64,000 bases of DNA from Kutzneria kofuensis (GTDB lineage: Bacteria > Actinomycetota > Actinomycetes > Mycobacteriales > Pseudonocardiaceae): assembly GCF_014203355.1 (NCBI RefSeq), contig NZ_JACHIR010000001.1:124001-188000 (forward strand). The letters are read 5' to 3'. Below, piece after piece: positions 34,957 through 43,454 of the stretch. Position 1 is the stretch's first letter. The number at the start of each line of letters is the position of its first letter. The notes under the pieces are model-generated. The model saw only the letters and a list, made by a program, of their open reading frames with translations, had not been told where the DNA came from and made no database searches. Both the position numbers and the translations under genes were made by a program.

Positions 34957-37900
34957 CTAGCTCACGGAAACCGCGAACACGTGCGCCACGCCGCCGGAGG
35001 TACCCGCCGGCAGCGTGACGCCGCGGACCTGCTTGCCCGCCGCCAGCGTGATCGGCGCGGTGGCGAACAGGTAGGACGTGTACGGCCGGTGCACTCGGAA
35101 CCCGTAGCGCGGGAACGCCGAGTTGATGTACGGCGTGCTCGTCACCACGGTGTTGCCGAACCGGGGCTGCTCCTTGCCCCCTTGCAGCAGCCATTCGGAC
35201 AGCCCGAGATCGGACGTCTGTGTGCTGCCGTCGGTGTAGGTGATCGTGACCTGGCCGGAGGCATCGCCGCCCGTCGCCGCGCCCAAGAACGCCAGCTTGG
35301 TCGCGGTGGCGGGCGCGCTCAGTTGCAGCGTCTGTCCATTCGCGACTATGTTGTCCGGTGCGCCGGTGCCGGCCGACACCGGCCAGGTGAAGCCGCCGAC
35401 CTGGCCGCCGGGCGTGATTCCCTTGGCCGCCAACTGCTGCGCGGAGTAGGAGAAGCCGCCCGGGTACAGGCTGGTCCCGCCGAACTTGCCCAGCCACACC
35501 GTGTTGTCGTCGCTCACGCCGACGTTGTCGGCCGCGGCGGCGAAGGTTCCCGGCTTCGCCGCGTCGACGGCCAGCTGTGCCGGTAGCTGCTGCGCGCCGG
35601 ATCCGGTGAAGGTGAACGGAACCGTCGCGTAGGTCTCCTTGGCGGCGGTGACCTTGACGTCCTGTGTGGACTTTCCGTTCGGGCCGACCGTGAGTGTGCC
35701 GCTGGACGGCGTGACGGTGATGCCGGCGGGCGGATTCGCCTGCCACTTCACGGTTCCCGCCCCGGTGATGCCCTCGGCCCGCACGGTTGCCGTCGCCGCT
35801 GTGCCGATTCCCTCCGGGCCGGGCGCCACCCGCACCGGGCCGGAAACCGCGCCCCGCACCGGGACCTCGCCGTCACGGAACGAAGGCGGCGCGTCCTTCG
35901 GGTCGGTGCCCCAGGTCGGGCTGGGCGTGCCGGCGAGGGTGTAGTCCAGCCGGCCGCCGTTGACCGCGAACGACTCCGGCACCCACGGCTTGGTGCTGGC
36001 CTTCCCGTTGAGCCGCAACGACTGCACGTACTTGGTGGACGAGGAAGCGCCGGGCGCGGTGATCTCGATGCGCTGCCCGCCCTCCCGGGTGACGGTGATC
36101 CTCGGGAACAGCGGGCTGGCCAGCACGAGCTCGGCCCGTCCCGGAGCCTCCGGGTACATGCCCAGCGCCGCCCACACGTACCAGGAGGAGGTGGCGCCGA
36201 GATCGTCGTTGCCGGGCAGGCCGTCCTCGGTCGGCTTGAACAGCTGCTCGGCGCTGCGCCGCACCACGTCGGCGGTCTTGGCCGGTGCGCCGGCGTAGGA
36301 GTACTCCCACGGCACCTCGAACGACGGCTCGTTGGCCATCCACGCGTACGGCTGGTCGGCGGAGCTGTTCAGCTCGGTGAAGAAGTAGTCCAGCCGCTTG
36401 ATCGTCGCCGCCGGGCCGCCCATCGCCGCGACCAGACCGGACACGTTGTACGGCACCATCCAGGTGTACTGCGCGGCGTTGCCTTCCTGGTACTGGAACT
36501 CCTGGTAGGCGGCGGGGTCGAACGGCGTGGCGAACTGGCCGGTACGGTCCCGCGTCTGCAGGTAACCGGTGTCGGGGTTGTAGACGTTCTCCCAGTACTG
36601 GGCGCGGGTCATGAACTGCCGCTGCACGTCGCGCTGCCCGAGCCGGCCGGCCAGCTGCGCGATGCCGAAGTCGGCGGTGGTCTCCTCCAGCATGTCCGAC
36701 ACGTTGTCGGCGTGGTAGCCGAGCGTCTCATAGTCCCACAGGCCGGGCCGCTCCAGCGCCCGCTCCCCCGGCTGCTGGATCCGGGTCGCCCCCCGCACCA
36801 TGGACGCCAGCGCGCCGCGGACGTCGAAGTCCCTGGCGCCGAAGGCATAGGCGCTGGCGATCATCGAGTGGTACGGGTCGCCGCCCATGACACCCATGAA
36901 GTCGTTGTTCTGCGACCAGCGGTCCCAGATGCCGCCGGCCTGGGTGGCCTGGTTGTACATCGACTGCGCGATGTCCGAGGTCTCGTGCGGGGCCAGCAGC
37001 GCGAGCAGCTGGATCTCGTCGCGGTAGACGTCCCAGCCGGAGAAGTTGGCGTACTGGGCGTGGCCCCGGGGCTGCTGGTGGATCTTGTTGTCGAAGCCGG
37101 TGTAGCGGCCGTCGACATCGGAGAACACGTTGGGCTGCAACAGGGTGTGGTACAGGGCGGTGTAGAACGTGGTCAGCTGGTCCTTGCTGCCGCCGCCGAT
37201 CCGGACCTGGTTCAGCCGGTCGTTCCAGGCCCGCCGCGCCTGCCTGACGAGCTGGTCGAAGCCCTTGCCGCCTTGCTCGGTGCGCACGTTGTTCGCGGCA
37301 CCATCCGCGTCCACATAGGACAGGCCGACCCGAGCCCGCACGGTGCTGCCCGGCGCGAACGTCACGAAGGCGCCGGAACCGCCGTCGGGCGTGACAACCT
37401 GCTTGTCCCAGGTGGTGTTGCTGAGGTTGCCGCCGCGCGCCTGGGTGCCGCCGGGCGTGACGGTACCGTTCTGCCAGGTGCCGACACTGGCGAAGGGCTG
37501 GTCGAAGGTGGCGGTGAAGTAGACCTTGTACTTGTTCGGCCCGGCGCAGAAGTGGCCGCTGGCGACCCAGCCGGAGATGGTGTGCCCGGCCGCGTCCACG
37601 GTGACGGACGCGTCGTCGCTACCCATCGCGGAGTCGGCGGTGTCCACGAGCAGTGTGGCGGGACCGGTGGCGGGGAAGGTGAATCGGCCCAGGCCGGAGT
37701 GCTGGGTGGTGGTCAGCTCGGTGGTGATGCCGGCGTCGGTGGTGACCTTGTAGTAGCCCGGGGACGCGGACTCGTTGGTGTGCTTGAAGGTCGAGTAGTA
37801 GTGCGCCTGGTCGGCGGCCGGCGACACAGTGACCTGGCCCGCGTACGGGATGAACGGCAGGTCGCCGGCCGCGCCGCCGCAGCCCGCGCCGTTGAAGTGG

Positions 37901-38244
37901 GTCAGGCTGAAGCCTCTGAGCCGGTTCTCCTCCCACGCGTAGCCGCTGTCCCGGTCACGGACGTAGTACCGGCCGACGCCGTCCGGCGCCTTGGGTTCGA
38001 GCGGGTTGTCCGGACTCCACTGGACCATGCCGAACGGGACGTCGGCGCCCGGAAACGTGTCGCCGGCATAGCTGTTGCTCTCCGGGAACTGGCCGGCGGC
38101 CGCGCCGACGAACGGGTTCACGTAGGCGGCGAGGTCCTGGCCCGGACTGTGGTCGATGTTGCCGGCGTCGGCGTTGGCGGGCCCGGCGGCGAGCGCCCCG
38201 GCCGCTAACGCGAGAGGAAGGACCAGCCCCAGGGTTCGACGCAT
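34957..38244 (-). CDS. Secreted GH92 alpha-mannosidase, multidomain
   Basis: A 1095-residue exported glycoside hydrolase of family 92 (calcium-dependent exo-alpha-mannosidases). A signal peptide (LGLVLPLALAAGALAAGPANA) is followed by the N-terminal beta-sandwich (YVNPFVGAA, GDTFPGADVPFGMVQWSP), then the (alpha/alpha)6 catalytic domain with GWDVYRDEIQLLALL, GGDPYHSMIA and NDDLGATSSWYVWAALGMYP, the last carrying the usual catalytic-region acidic residues. The C-terminal third (from about residue 780) holds beta-sandwich domains, including an NEW3/NPCBM-like region, probably for binding polysaccharide. GGGAG lies upstream of the ATG. A LacI-type palindrome covers its promoter, which suggests induction by mannosides. 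Confidence 0.93.
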   Translation of the reverse strand: MRRTLGLVLPLALAAGALAAGPANADAGNIDHSPGQDLAAYVNPFVGAAAGQFPESNSYAGDTFPGADVPFGMVQWSPDNPLEPKAPDGVGRYYVRDRDSGYAWEENRLRGFSLTHFNGAGCGGAAGDLPFIPYAGQVTVSPAADQAHYYSTFKHTNESASPGYYKVTTDAGITTELTTTQHSGLGRFTFPATGPATLLVDTADSAMGSDDASVTVDAAGHTISGWVASGHFCAGPNKYKVYFTATFDQPFASVGTWQNGTVTPGGTQARGGNLSNTTWDKQVVTPDGGSGAFVTFAPGSTVRARVGLSYVDADGAANNVRTEQGGKGFDQLVRQARRAWNDRLNQVRIGGGSKDQLTTFYTALYHTLLQPNVFSDVDGRYTGFDNKIHQQPRGHAQYANFSGWDVYRDEIQLLALLAPHETSDIAQSMYNQATQAGGIWDRWSQNNDFMGVMGGDPYHSMIASAYAFGARDFDVRGALASMVRGATRIQQPGERALERPGLWDYETLGYHADNVSDMLEETTADFGIAQLAGRLGQRDVQRQFMTRAQYWENVYNPDTGYLQTRDRTGQFATPFDPAAYQEFQYQEGNAAQYTWMVPYNVSGLVAAMGGPAATIKRLDYFFTELNSSADQPYAWMANEPSFEVPWEYSYAGAPAKTADVVRRSAEQLFKPTEDGLPGNDDLGATSSWYVWAALGMYPEAPGRAELVLASPLFPRITVTREGGQRIEITAPGASSSTKYVQSLRLNGKASTKPWVPESFAVNGGRLDYTLAGTPSPTWGTDPKDAPPSFRDGEVPVRGAVSGPVRVAPGPEGIGTAATATVRAEGITGAGTVKWQANPPAGITVTPSSGTLTVGPNGKSTQDVKVTAAKETYATVPFTFTGSGAQQLPAQLAVDAAKPGTFAAAADNVGVSDDNTVWLGKFGGTSLYPGGFSYSAQQLAAKGITPGGQVGGFTWPVSAGTGAPDNIVANGQTLQLSAPATATKLAFLGAATGGDASGQVTITYTDGSTQTSDLGLSEWLLQGGKEQPRFGNTVVTSTPYINSAFPRYGFRVHRPYTSYLFATAPITLAAGKQVRGVTLPAGTSGGVAHVFAVSVS

Positions 38245-38264
38245 CAAACCGCGCTCCCTTCGGT

Positions 38265-38278
38265 TGACAACGTTGTCA
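38265..38278. promoter_or_regulatory. LacI-type operator TGACAACGTTGTCA
   Basis: Perfect 14-base palindrome with a central CG, typical of LacI-family repressor sites, 21 bases upstream of the GH92 start codon. No LacI gene is in the window. Confidence 0.65.
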
Positions 38279-38325
38279 CCGCCGCAGCCGGTGGGTGACC
38301 GCATGGAGACAATCAGTAGCGACAG

Positions 38326-38838
38326 GTGCCGTCAAGGGCCGTTCCGCGCACGCCCGCCGGGAACGGTCCGAACGGTCGCAGGCTACGCTGGCTGGCCGCC
38401 CATGCCCGGGCCGTGCTGGTTGTCGCGCTCGGCGCCGCCCTGGTGATGTACGCGCTGTGGTCCGGCGGCGGGCTGATCGACATGCAGGTCTACCGGGCCG
38501 GAGCCCAGGCGTGGCTCGGCCTGGTCGGCCTGACCGCCGCCGCGGTGTCGCCGTTCTCCTGGGAGCACCACTGGGTGTGGTTCGTGCCGGTGGTCGTCGC
38601 GCTGGCCGCCCGGCTGCCCTGGTACGTGTCGGCGCTCGTTTTCGTTGCCACGGCGGCGGTTCCCACCGCTCTGCCGCCCGTTGACCTCGGCCGCCACGGC
38701 ATGCCGACCGGGATCATCTCGATCGACTTCGAGGGCCCGCCGGCCTTCGTGATCCGCAACAGCTACCCGTTGACGATCACCGTGCTGTTGGCCGGGCTGG
38801 GCGTGCACCTGTTGCGGCGTCGGCGGATTCCGGCGTGA
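38326..38838 (+). pseudogene. Internally deleted GT87/DUF2029 mannosyltransferase remnant
   Basis: The 170-codon open frame joins two parts that lie far apart in full-length DUF2029/GT87 membrane glycosyltransferases (about 400 residues). The first is the N-terminal helix plus catalytic-loop start (MYALWSGGGLIDMQVYRAGAQAWL). The second is the late VSPFSWEHHWVWFVPVVVALAA segment and last helices. About 200 residues including the middle transmembrane helices seem to be missing at AQAWLG/LVGL. The frame is intact, so a short product may still be made, but glycosyltransferase activity is unlikely. Family recognition is from motif order only. Confidence 0.6.
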
Positions 38839-38935
38839 CCGGCTCGGGCGCTGGCGGCTCCGTCCGATCGACCGGGACCGAGAAGATGTCGATGAGCCAG
38901 CTCATGCCCTTCTTGTCGGGTTGGGCCGAAAAGCG

Positions 38936-39457
38936 TTACGGCCGCTCGGCAATGCGCCGAGTGGCCTCCTCCGACCAGCCCAGCATCGCCTCGGTCAGCC
39001 GCAGGTTCAGGTCCAGCGACAGGTTGTGCGGGCCGTGCGGCGGGGAGATCGCGGCACTGCGGGCCATCACCGCCAGCACGCCGTCGCGTTGTTCCCGCAG
39101 CACCTGGATGTCCCGCTCCAGCACGCCCAGCGCGTCCTCCCGGCTCAGCACCGCCGACAGCAGCCAGGCGCGCAGGTACGTCTCGCTGCGCATGGTGCGG
39201 TCCGGCTCCACCTCGACCAGCCAGCGCCGCAGCTCGGCACGGCCCTCGTCGGTGATCGCGTACGTGCGCTTGCCGCGGGCGCCCTCCTCGACGCACTCGA
39301 CGTGCCCGTCGGCGGACAGCCGCGCCAGCTCGGGATAGAGCTGGTGGTTGCGGGCGTTCCAGATCTGCCGCAGCGTGTTCTGGAAGATCTGGGCCAGCTG
39401 GTAGCCGCTGTTGGGGCTGAGCGTGAGCAGCCCCAACAGCGCGTGCCGCAAGGACAT
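38936..39457 (-). CDS. PadR family transcriptional regulator
   Basis: A 173-residue PadR regulator with a winged helix (SLRHALLGLLTLSPNSGYQLAQIF, then the wing near GKRTYAITDEGRAELRRWL) and a C-terminal dimerisation helix bundle (Vir_C-type). It starts at an ATG sharing one base with the ABC exporter stop (TGATG), so exporter and regulator are made together. PadR proteins often repress neighbouring exporters until bound by the exported drug. Confidence 0.92.
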   Translation of the reverse strand: MSLRHALLGLLTLSPNSGYQLAQIFQNTLRQIWNARNHQLYPELARLSADGHVECVEEGARGKRTYAITDEGRAELRRWLVEVEPDRTMRSETYLRAWLLSAVLSREDALGVLERDIQVLREQRDGVLAVMARSAAISPPHGPHNLSLDLNLRLTEAMLGWSEEATRRIAERP

Positions 39458-41454
39458 CAGACCCTCCGCTCCGGAGCGTCGAGGTACGCCGACGCCTGCA
39501 GCGTGAACAGGTGCGCGTAGCCCTCGTCGGCGGCCATCAGCTCGTCGTGGGTGCCGTACTCGGCCAGCTTTCCGTTGTCCAGCAGCAGAATGCGGTCGGC
39601 CTGGCGCACGGTGGAGAACCGGTGCGAGATGTAGAGCGTGGTCCGGCCGTGCGAGAGGTTGCGGAGCCGGGCGAACAGGTCGTGCTCGGCCTGCGCGTCC
39701 AGCGCGGACGTCGGCTCGTCCAGTATCAGCAGCGGCGCGTCCCGCATGAACGCCCGGCTCAGCGCGATCTTCTGCCACTCGCCGCCGGACAGGTTCGCGC
39801 CCTCGTTGAACCAGCGGCCCAGCGGCGTGTCCAGGCCCATCGACATGCCGGCGATCAGCTCGTCGGCGCCGCCGGCCGCCGCGGACTTCTCGATCAGCGG
39901 CCGGTCGGTGATGTGCTCGATGTCGCCGACGCCGATGTTCTCCGAGGCGCTCGCCTGGTACGTCACGTAGTCCTGGAACATGGCGCTGATCCGCCGGCGC
40001 AGCGCGTCCGGGTCGAACTCGCGGATGTCGATGCCGTCCAACAGGATCCGGCCGGCCGTCGGGTCGTACAGCCGGCACAGCAGCTTGAACAGCGTGGACT
40101 TGCCGGCGCCGTTGCGGCCGACGACCGCCGTGGTCTGGCCGGGCAGGATCTCGAAGCTGACCCCGTCCAGCGCCACCGAATCCGTGCCCGGGTAGGCGAA
40201 CGTGACGTCCTCGAAGACGACGTGGCCACGTACGGGATTCGGCAGCGGACGCGGACGCGCCGGCGCCACCACCGCCGGTTCGGTGGCCAGCAGCTTGTAC
40301 AGGTTGTCCAGGTAGAGGTTGTTCTCGTACATGCCGGTGAAGCCGGAGAACAGCTGGGACACCGACTGCTGCACCGCGGTCGAGGCCTGGGTGAACAGCA
40401 GCAGGTCGCCGACGGTGAGCCGGCCGTTGACCGCCTCCAGCGCGATGTACAGGTAGGTCAGCGAGGCGGTGATCGTGGTGATCAGACCCCAGCCGGTGCC
40501 GCGCAGGTTCCGCTCGGTCACCAGCTTGCGCTGCCGTCCGAAGTAGACGGCGCTGATCCGGCGGAACCGGTCGACGAGGTAGTCGCCGAGACCGAAGAGC
40601 TTGATCTCCTTGGCATACGTGTCCGTGGTGACCAAGGACGACAGGTAGTCCATCCGGCGGCGGATCGGCGAGGTCCACACCGCGTAGACGTAGCTGCGGG
40701 CGCCGTAGCGGGAGTCCGCGATGAACGCCGGGATCGGCGAGAGCACCGCGACCAGCGCCAGCCATGGGTTGATCGACAGCAGCAGCGCGATCATCGAGGT
40801 GAACGTGATGCCGGTGCGGATCAGGCCGAACACCGAGGTCAGCATCGCGACCGGCCGGGACGGCGCCTCGTCCTGCGCCTGCCGGATCAGGTCGTAGGAC
40901 GACGAGCCCTCGAAGAAGGCGAGGTCGAGCCGGCTGGCGTGGGCCATCACCCGCAGCCTGATCGTCTGCGACACCCGGTCGTTCAGCAGCTGCTGGCTGA
41001 TCGTGGAGACCGCCGTCATCAGCGCGTTCAGCGCGTACACCACGAGCTGCAGGCCGGCGACCGCGATGATCACCTGCACCGTGGTGAGCTCGACCGGGCC
41101 GATCCGCACCGCGTCGGGCAGGTGCCCGGCGTGCACCCGGATCGCGTTGGTCACGGAGTCGATCAGCAGCTTGGAGATGTACGCCGTCGCCGTCGGCGTG
41201 AGACCGGCGATCACCGTGGCGAACACCAGCCACAGCGTCGGCCAGCGGCCGGCGTCCCAGGCCAGCTTGATCACCCTCGGCAGCCCCTTGACCAGGCCGC
41301 CCATCGACCGGCGCAGCCGCCGCAGCCGGGACCTGAGGTCCTTCGGCTCGTCCGCGGGCTCCGGATCGGGAATGTCCACCGAACCGGTCAGTCCGCTGTC
41401 CGGCACCGTCGTCGCCCTGGCGCGGGCCCCGCGCCGGCCACCACCCGGTAACAT
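39457..41454 (-). CDS. ABC exporter, fused permease-ATPase
   Basis: A 665-residue half-transporter of the MsbA/multidrug type. Residues about 90-400 contain six hydrophobic spans. The ATPase domain has Walker A GRNGAGKST, signature LSGGEWQ and Walker B LLILDEPTSALD. The ATG at 41454 follows a GGGGGG ribosome site; upstream in-frame codons would enter the promoter. The N-terminal 75 residues are Arg/Pro-rich and cytoplasmic. It is coupled to padR. It probably acts as a homodimer. Confidence 0.92.
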   Translation of the reverse strand: MLPGGGRRGARARATTVPDSGLTGSVDIPDPEPADEPKDLRSRLRRLRRSMGGLVKGLPRVIKLAWDAGRWPTLWLVFATVIAGLTPTATAYISKLLIDSVTNAIRVHAGHLPDAVRIGPVELTTVQVIIAVAGLQLVVYALNALMTAVSTISQQLLNDRVSQTIRLRVMAHASRLDLAFFEGSSSYDLIRQAQDEAPSRPVAMLTSVFGLIRTGITFTSMIALLLSINPWLALVAVLSPIPAFIADSRYGARSYVYAVWTSPIRRRMDYLSSLVTTDTYAKEIKLFGLGDYLVDRFRRISAVYFGRQRKLVTERNLRGTGWGLITTITASLTYLYIALEAVNGRLTVGDLLLFTQASTAVQQSVSQLFSGFTGMYENNLYLDNLYKLLATEPAVVAPARPRPLPNPVRGHVVFEDVTFAYPGTDSVALDGVSFEILPGQTTAVVGRNGAGKSTLFKLLCRLYDPTAGRILLDGIDIREFDPDALRRRISAMFQDYVTYQASASENIGVGDIEHITDRPLIEKSAAAGGADELIAGMSMGLDTPLGRWFNEGANLSGGEWQKIALSRAFMRDAPLLILDEPTSALDAQAEHDLFARLRNLSHGRTTLYISHRFSTVRQADRILLLDNGKLAEYGTHDELMAADEGYAHLFTLQASAYLDAPERRV

Positions 41455-41469
41455 CCGTCCCCCCACAAG

Positions 41470-41504
41470 TCGTACTCGATATGTCGAACTCGATAGGTGA
41501 GTAC
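41470..41504. promoter_or_regulatory. Direct and inverted repeats in the ABC-PadR promoter
   Basis: TCGTACTCGATA (41470-41481) and TCGAACTCGATA (41484-41495) are direct repeats 14 bases apart, and GTACTC (41472) pairs with GAGTAC (41499-41504). They lie just upstream of the exporter start and are good candidates for PadR binding. Confidence 0.5.
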
Positions 41505-41556
41505 GGTACACCGGATCGGACGCCGAAGTCACCGGAATAGCCCGCCGCCGCGGCCC

Positions 41557-41562
41557 TACCGT
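41557..41562 (+). promoter_or_regulatory. -10 element TACCGT, leaderless start
   Basis: It is followed by seven bases and the GTG of the phosphopantetheinyl transferase at 41570. Confidence 0.4.
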
Positions 41563-41569
41563 GGCTGAC

Positions 41570-42289
41570 GTGGCTGCTGATCAGTTGCTCGACGACGAGT
41601 GCCAGATCTGGTGGGCCCGTCCTGACCAGGTCCCCGACGACCAGCTCGCGGCCGTCGTGCCGGAGGCGGAGCAGCGCCGCGCCGGCCGGTACCGCCAACG
41701 GGTGGACCGGCAGCGGTCACTCACGGGCGCGTGGTTGCTGCGGACCGCCGTCGCCGCGCAGACCGGCGAACACCCCGACGAGGTGTTGCTGGATCGCACC
41801 TGCGCCGACTGCGGCCAGCAGCACGGGCGGCCGCGGCTGCCCGCCGGCGTCGGCATCGAGGTGTCCGTGTCGCACGCCGGCGACCGCGTCGCTGTCGCGC
41901 TGACCCGCCTCGGCGAGGTCGGCGTGGACGTCGGATTCGCGCCCCTGATCGGGCAGTTCGACCGCGACCTGGCGGAGAACACGTTGAGCGCCAAGGAACT
42001 CGCCGCGCTGGAGACGTCCGACAACCCCGGCGCGGCCTTCCTTCAGCTGTGGGTGCGCAAGGAGGCGCTGCTCAAGGCCACCGGCCACGGGCTGCGGATG
42101 CCGATGAGCCGGATCGAGGTGTCGCCCGCCGGCGAGCCGCCGGCGCTGGTGGCCTGGCCGCTGGACATCCCCGTCGACGGCGTGCGGCTGGCGATGCTGA
42201 ACCCCGGGCCGCGACATCACGCCGCCGTCGCCGTGCTCACCGGCCAGCCGCTGCGGATCCGGGAACTCGACGCCGACCTGCTGCTGTGA
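41570..42289 (+). CDS. 4'-phosphopantetheinyl transferase, Sfp type
   Basis: A 239-residue Sfp-family enzyme that transfers the phosphopantetheine arm of CoA to carrier proteins of polyketide, peptide or fatty-acid synthases. The magnesium aspartate is in GEVGVDVGFAP, and the W-x-x-K-E-A-x-x-K signature is LWVRKEALLKATGHGL. CADCGQQHGRPRL is the usual substrate-site loop. GTG 41570 is preferred (leaderless); GTG 41561 would add three residues. No synthase genes are in the window. Confidence 0.93.
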   Translation: MAADQLLDDECQIWWARPDQVPDDQLAAVVPEAEQRRAGRYRQRVDRQRSLTGAWLLRTAVAAQTGEHPDEVLLDRTCADCGQQHGRPRLPAGVGIEVSVSHAGDRVAVALTRLGEVGVDVGFAPLIGQFDRDLAENTLSAKELAALETSDNPGAAFLQLWVRKEALLKATGHGLRMPMSRIEVSPAGEPPALVAWPLDIPVDGVRLAMLNPGPRHHAAVAVLTGQPLRIRELDADLLL

Positions 42290-42321
42290 CCAGTCGCGTT
42301 AACCGGAGCGGGCACTCCGAG

Positions 42322-42327
42322 TAGGGT
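42322..42327 (+). promoter_or_regulatory. -10 element TAGGGT before the dienelactone hydrolase
   Basis: The start codon lies 31 bases further, so this transcript would have a leader with a GGAGGG ribosome site. Confidence 0.35.
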
Positions 42328-42358
42328 GGTGGCGTCACGAACGACGGAGGGACTGGAC

Positions 42359-43108
42359 GTGTCCGACGCGATGCTGGCCGAGACCATCACCATCACCGGC
42401 GACGGCGGTGACGAGATCGAGGCGTATCTGGCAAGGCCGCTCGACACCGCGCCGCGCGGCGGCGTGCTGGTGATCCACCACATGCCCGGTTACGACGAGG
42501 GCACCAAGGAGATCGTGCGCAGGTTCGCGGTCAACGGCTACAACGCCATCGCGCCCAACCTGTTCCACCGGGTCGCCCCCGGCGCCAGCCCGGACGACGC
42601 CGCCGCGGCGGCCCGCGCGCAGGGCGGCGTGCCGGACTCGCAGGTGGTGGGCGACGCGGACGGGGCGATCAGGCACCTGAAGTCGCTGGAGTCCAGCAAT
42701 GGCAAGGTCGGCGTGATCGGCTACTGCTCCGGCGGCCGGCACACCTTCCTGGTGGCCTGCTCGCTGCCGGTCGACGCCGCCGTCGACTGCTACGGCGCGT
42801 TCGTCGTCCGCAGCCCCGACCCGGCGCTGGGCATGCCCGCCACCATGAAGCCGCTGATGGACATCGCGCCCAACCTGTCCTCCCCGCTGCTGGGCCTGTT
42901 CGGCGCGGACGACAGGTTCCCCACCCCGGAGGAGACCGCCGAGCTGGAGGCGGAGCTCAAGCGGCTGGGCAAGACCACCGAGTTCCACACCTACGAGGGC
43001 GCGGGCCACGCCTTCTTCTCCGTGGAGCGGCCCAGCTACCGGTCCGAGGCCGCCGCCGACGGCTGGCAGAAGGTGTTCGACTTCTACGGCCGCCACCTCG
43101 CATCCTGA
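42359..43108 (+). CDS. Dienelactone hydrolase family protein
   Basis: A 249-residue alpha/beta hydrolase with the family cysteine nucleophile in IGYCSGGRHTF, an aspartate in GADDRFPTPEE and the histidine in EGAGHAFF. VLVIHHMPGYDEGTKEIVRRFAVNGYN is the usual start of the fold. GTG 42359 has GGAGGG upstream. Dienelactone hydrolases act in aromatic ring catabolism, but no pathway genes lie nearby. The small DUF6295-like gene follows by 12 bases and is probably in the same transcript. Confidence 0.9.
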   Translation: MSDAMLAETITITGDGGDEIEAYLARPLDTAPRGGVLVIHHMPGYDEGTKEIVRRFAVNGYNAIAPNLFHRVAPGASPDDAAAAARAQGGVPDSQVVGDADGAIRHLKSLESSNGKVGVIGYCSGGRHTFLVACSLPVDAAVDCYGAFVVRSPDPALGMPATMKPLMDIAPNLSSPLLGLFGADDRFPTPEETAELEAELKRLGKTTEFHTYEGAGHAFFSVERPSYRSEAAADGWQKVFDFYGRHLAS

Positions 43109-43120
43109 AAGGACTGTCCC

Positions 43121-43396
43121 ATGTGCACGTACCTGACCGAGAAGATCGTCCTGGACGGCGCGGGCAAGGGCGCGAACGGCTGGTTCAAGCTGACCGACGG
43201 GTCGGTCTACGTGGACCACCCCACGCACGCCCGCTACACGCACACGTTGAACATCGACTTCCTCAACCCGGCCGACGGCCCGGGCGCGCGGGTGGCGGTG
43301 GAGCTGACCGAGGAGGCCGCTCGCGCGCTCGCGGCGGCCATCACCGCGGCGCTGGACCACGCCCCGGCCGGCATCGCCTCGGAGAACCAGCCGTGA
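43121..43396 (+). CDS. Small DUF6295-like protein
   Basis: A 91-residue protein starting MCTYLTEKIVLDGAGKGANG, with HTLNIDFLNPADGPGARVAVEL in the middle and an Ala-rich C-terminal helix. This matches a small, widely seen actinomycete family (DUF6295). The function is unknown. It follows the dienelactone hydrolase and ends before a 51-base hairpin. Confidence 0.75.
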   Translation: MCTYLTEKIVLDGAGKGANGWFKLTDGSVYVDHPTHARYTHTLNIDFLNPADGPGARVAVELTEEAARALAAAITAALDHAPAGIASENQP

Positions 43397-43399
43397 ACG

Positions 43400-43450
43400 T
43401 TCGGAAGGGGGCATTCCTGGCGTTGAACGCCAGGAATGCCCCCTTCCGAA
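43400..43450. terminator. 51-base perfect hairpin, copy B
   Basis: Identical in all 51 bases to the element at 33798-33848, again between convergent genes. Arms 43400-43424 and 43426-43450. One further base pair (43399/43451) extends the stem here. Confidence 0.9.
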
Positions 43451-43454
43451 CACC

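Noticed and set aside
38936-41698. A 920-codon minus-strand open frame
   Set aside because: Only the last 174 codons (PadR) are real; the rest is the antisense/alternate frame of the ABC exporter, with Arg/Ala-rich low-complexity composition.
41470-42289. PPTase plus ABC exporter as a biosynthetic gene cluster
   Set aside because: No synthase or assembly-line genes are in the window.
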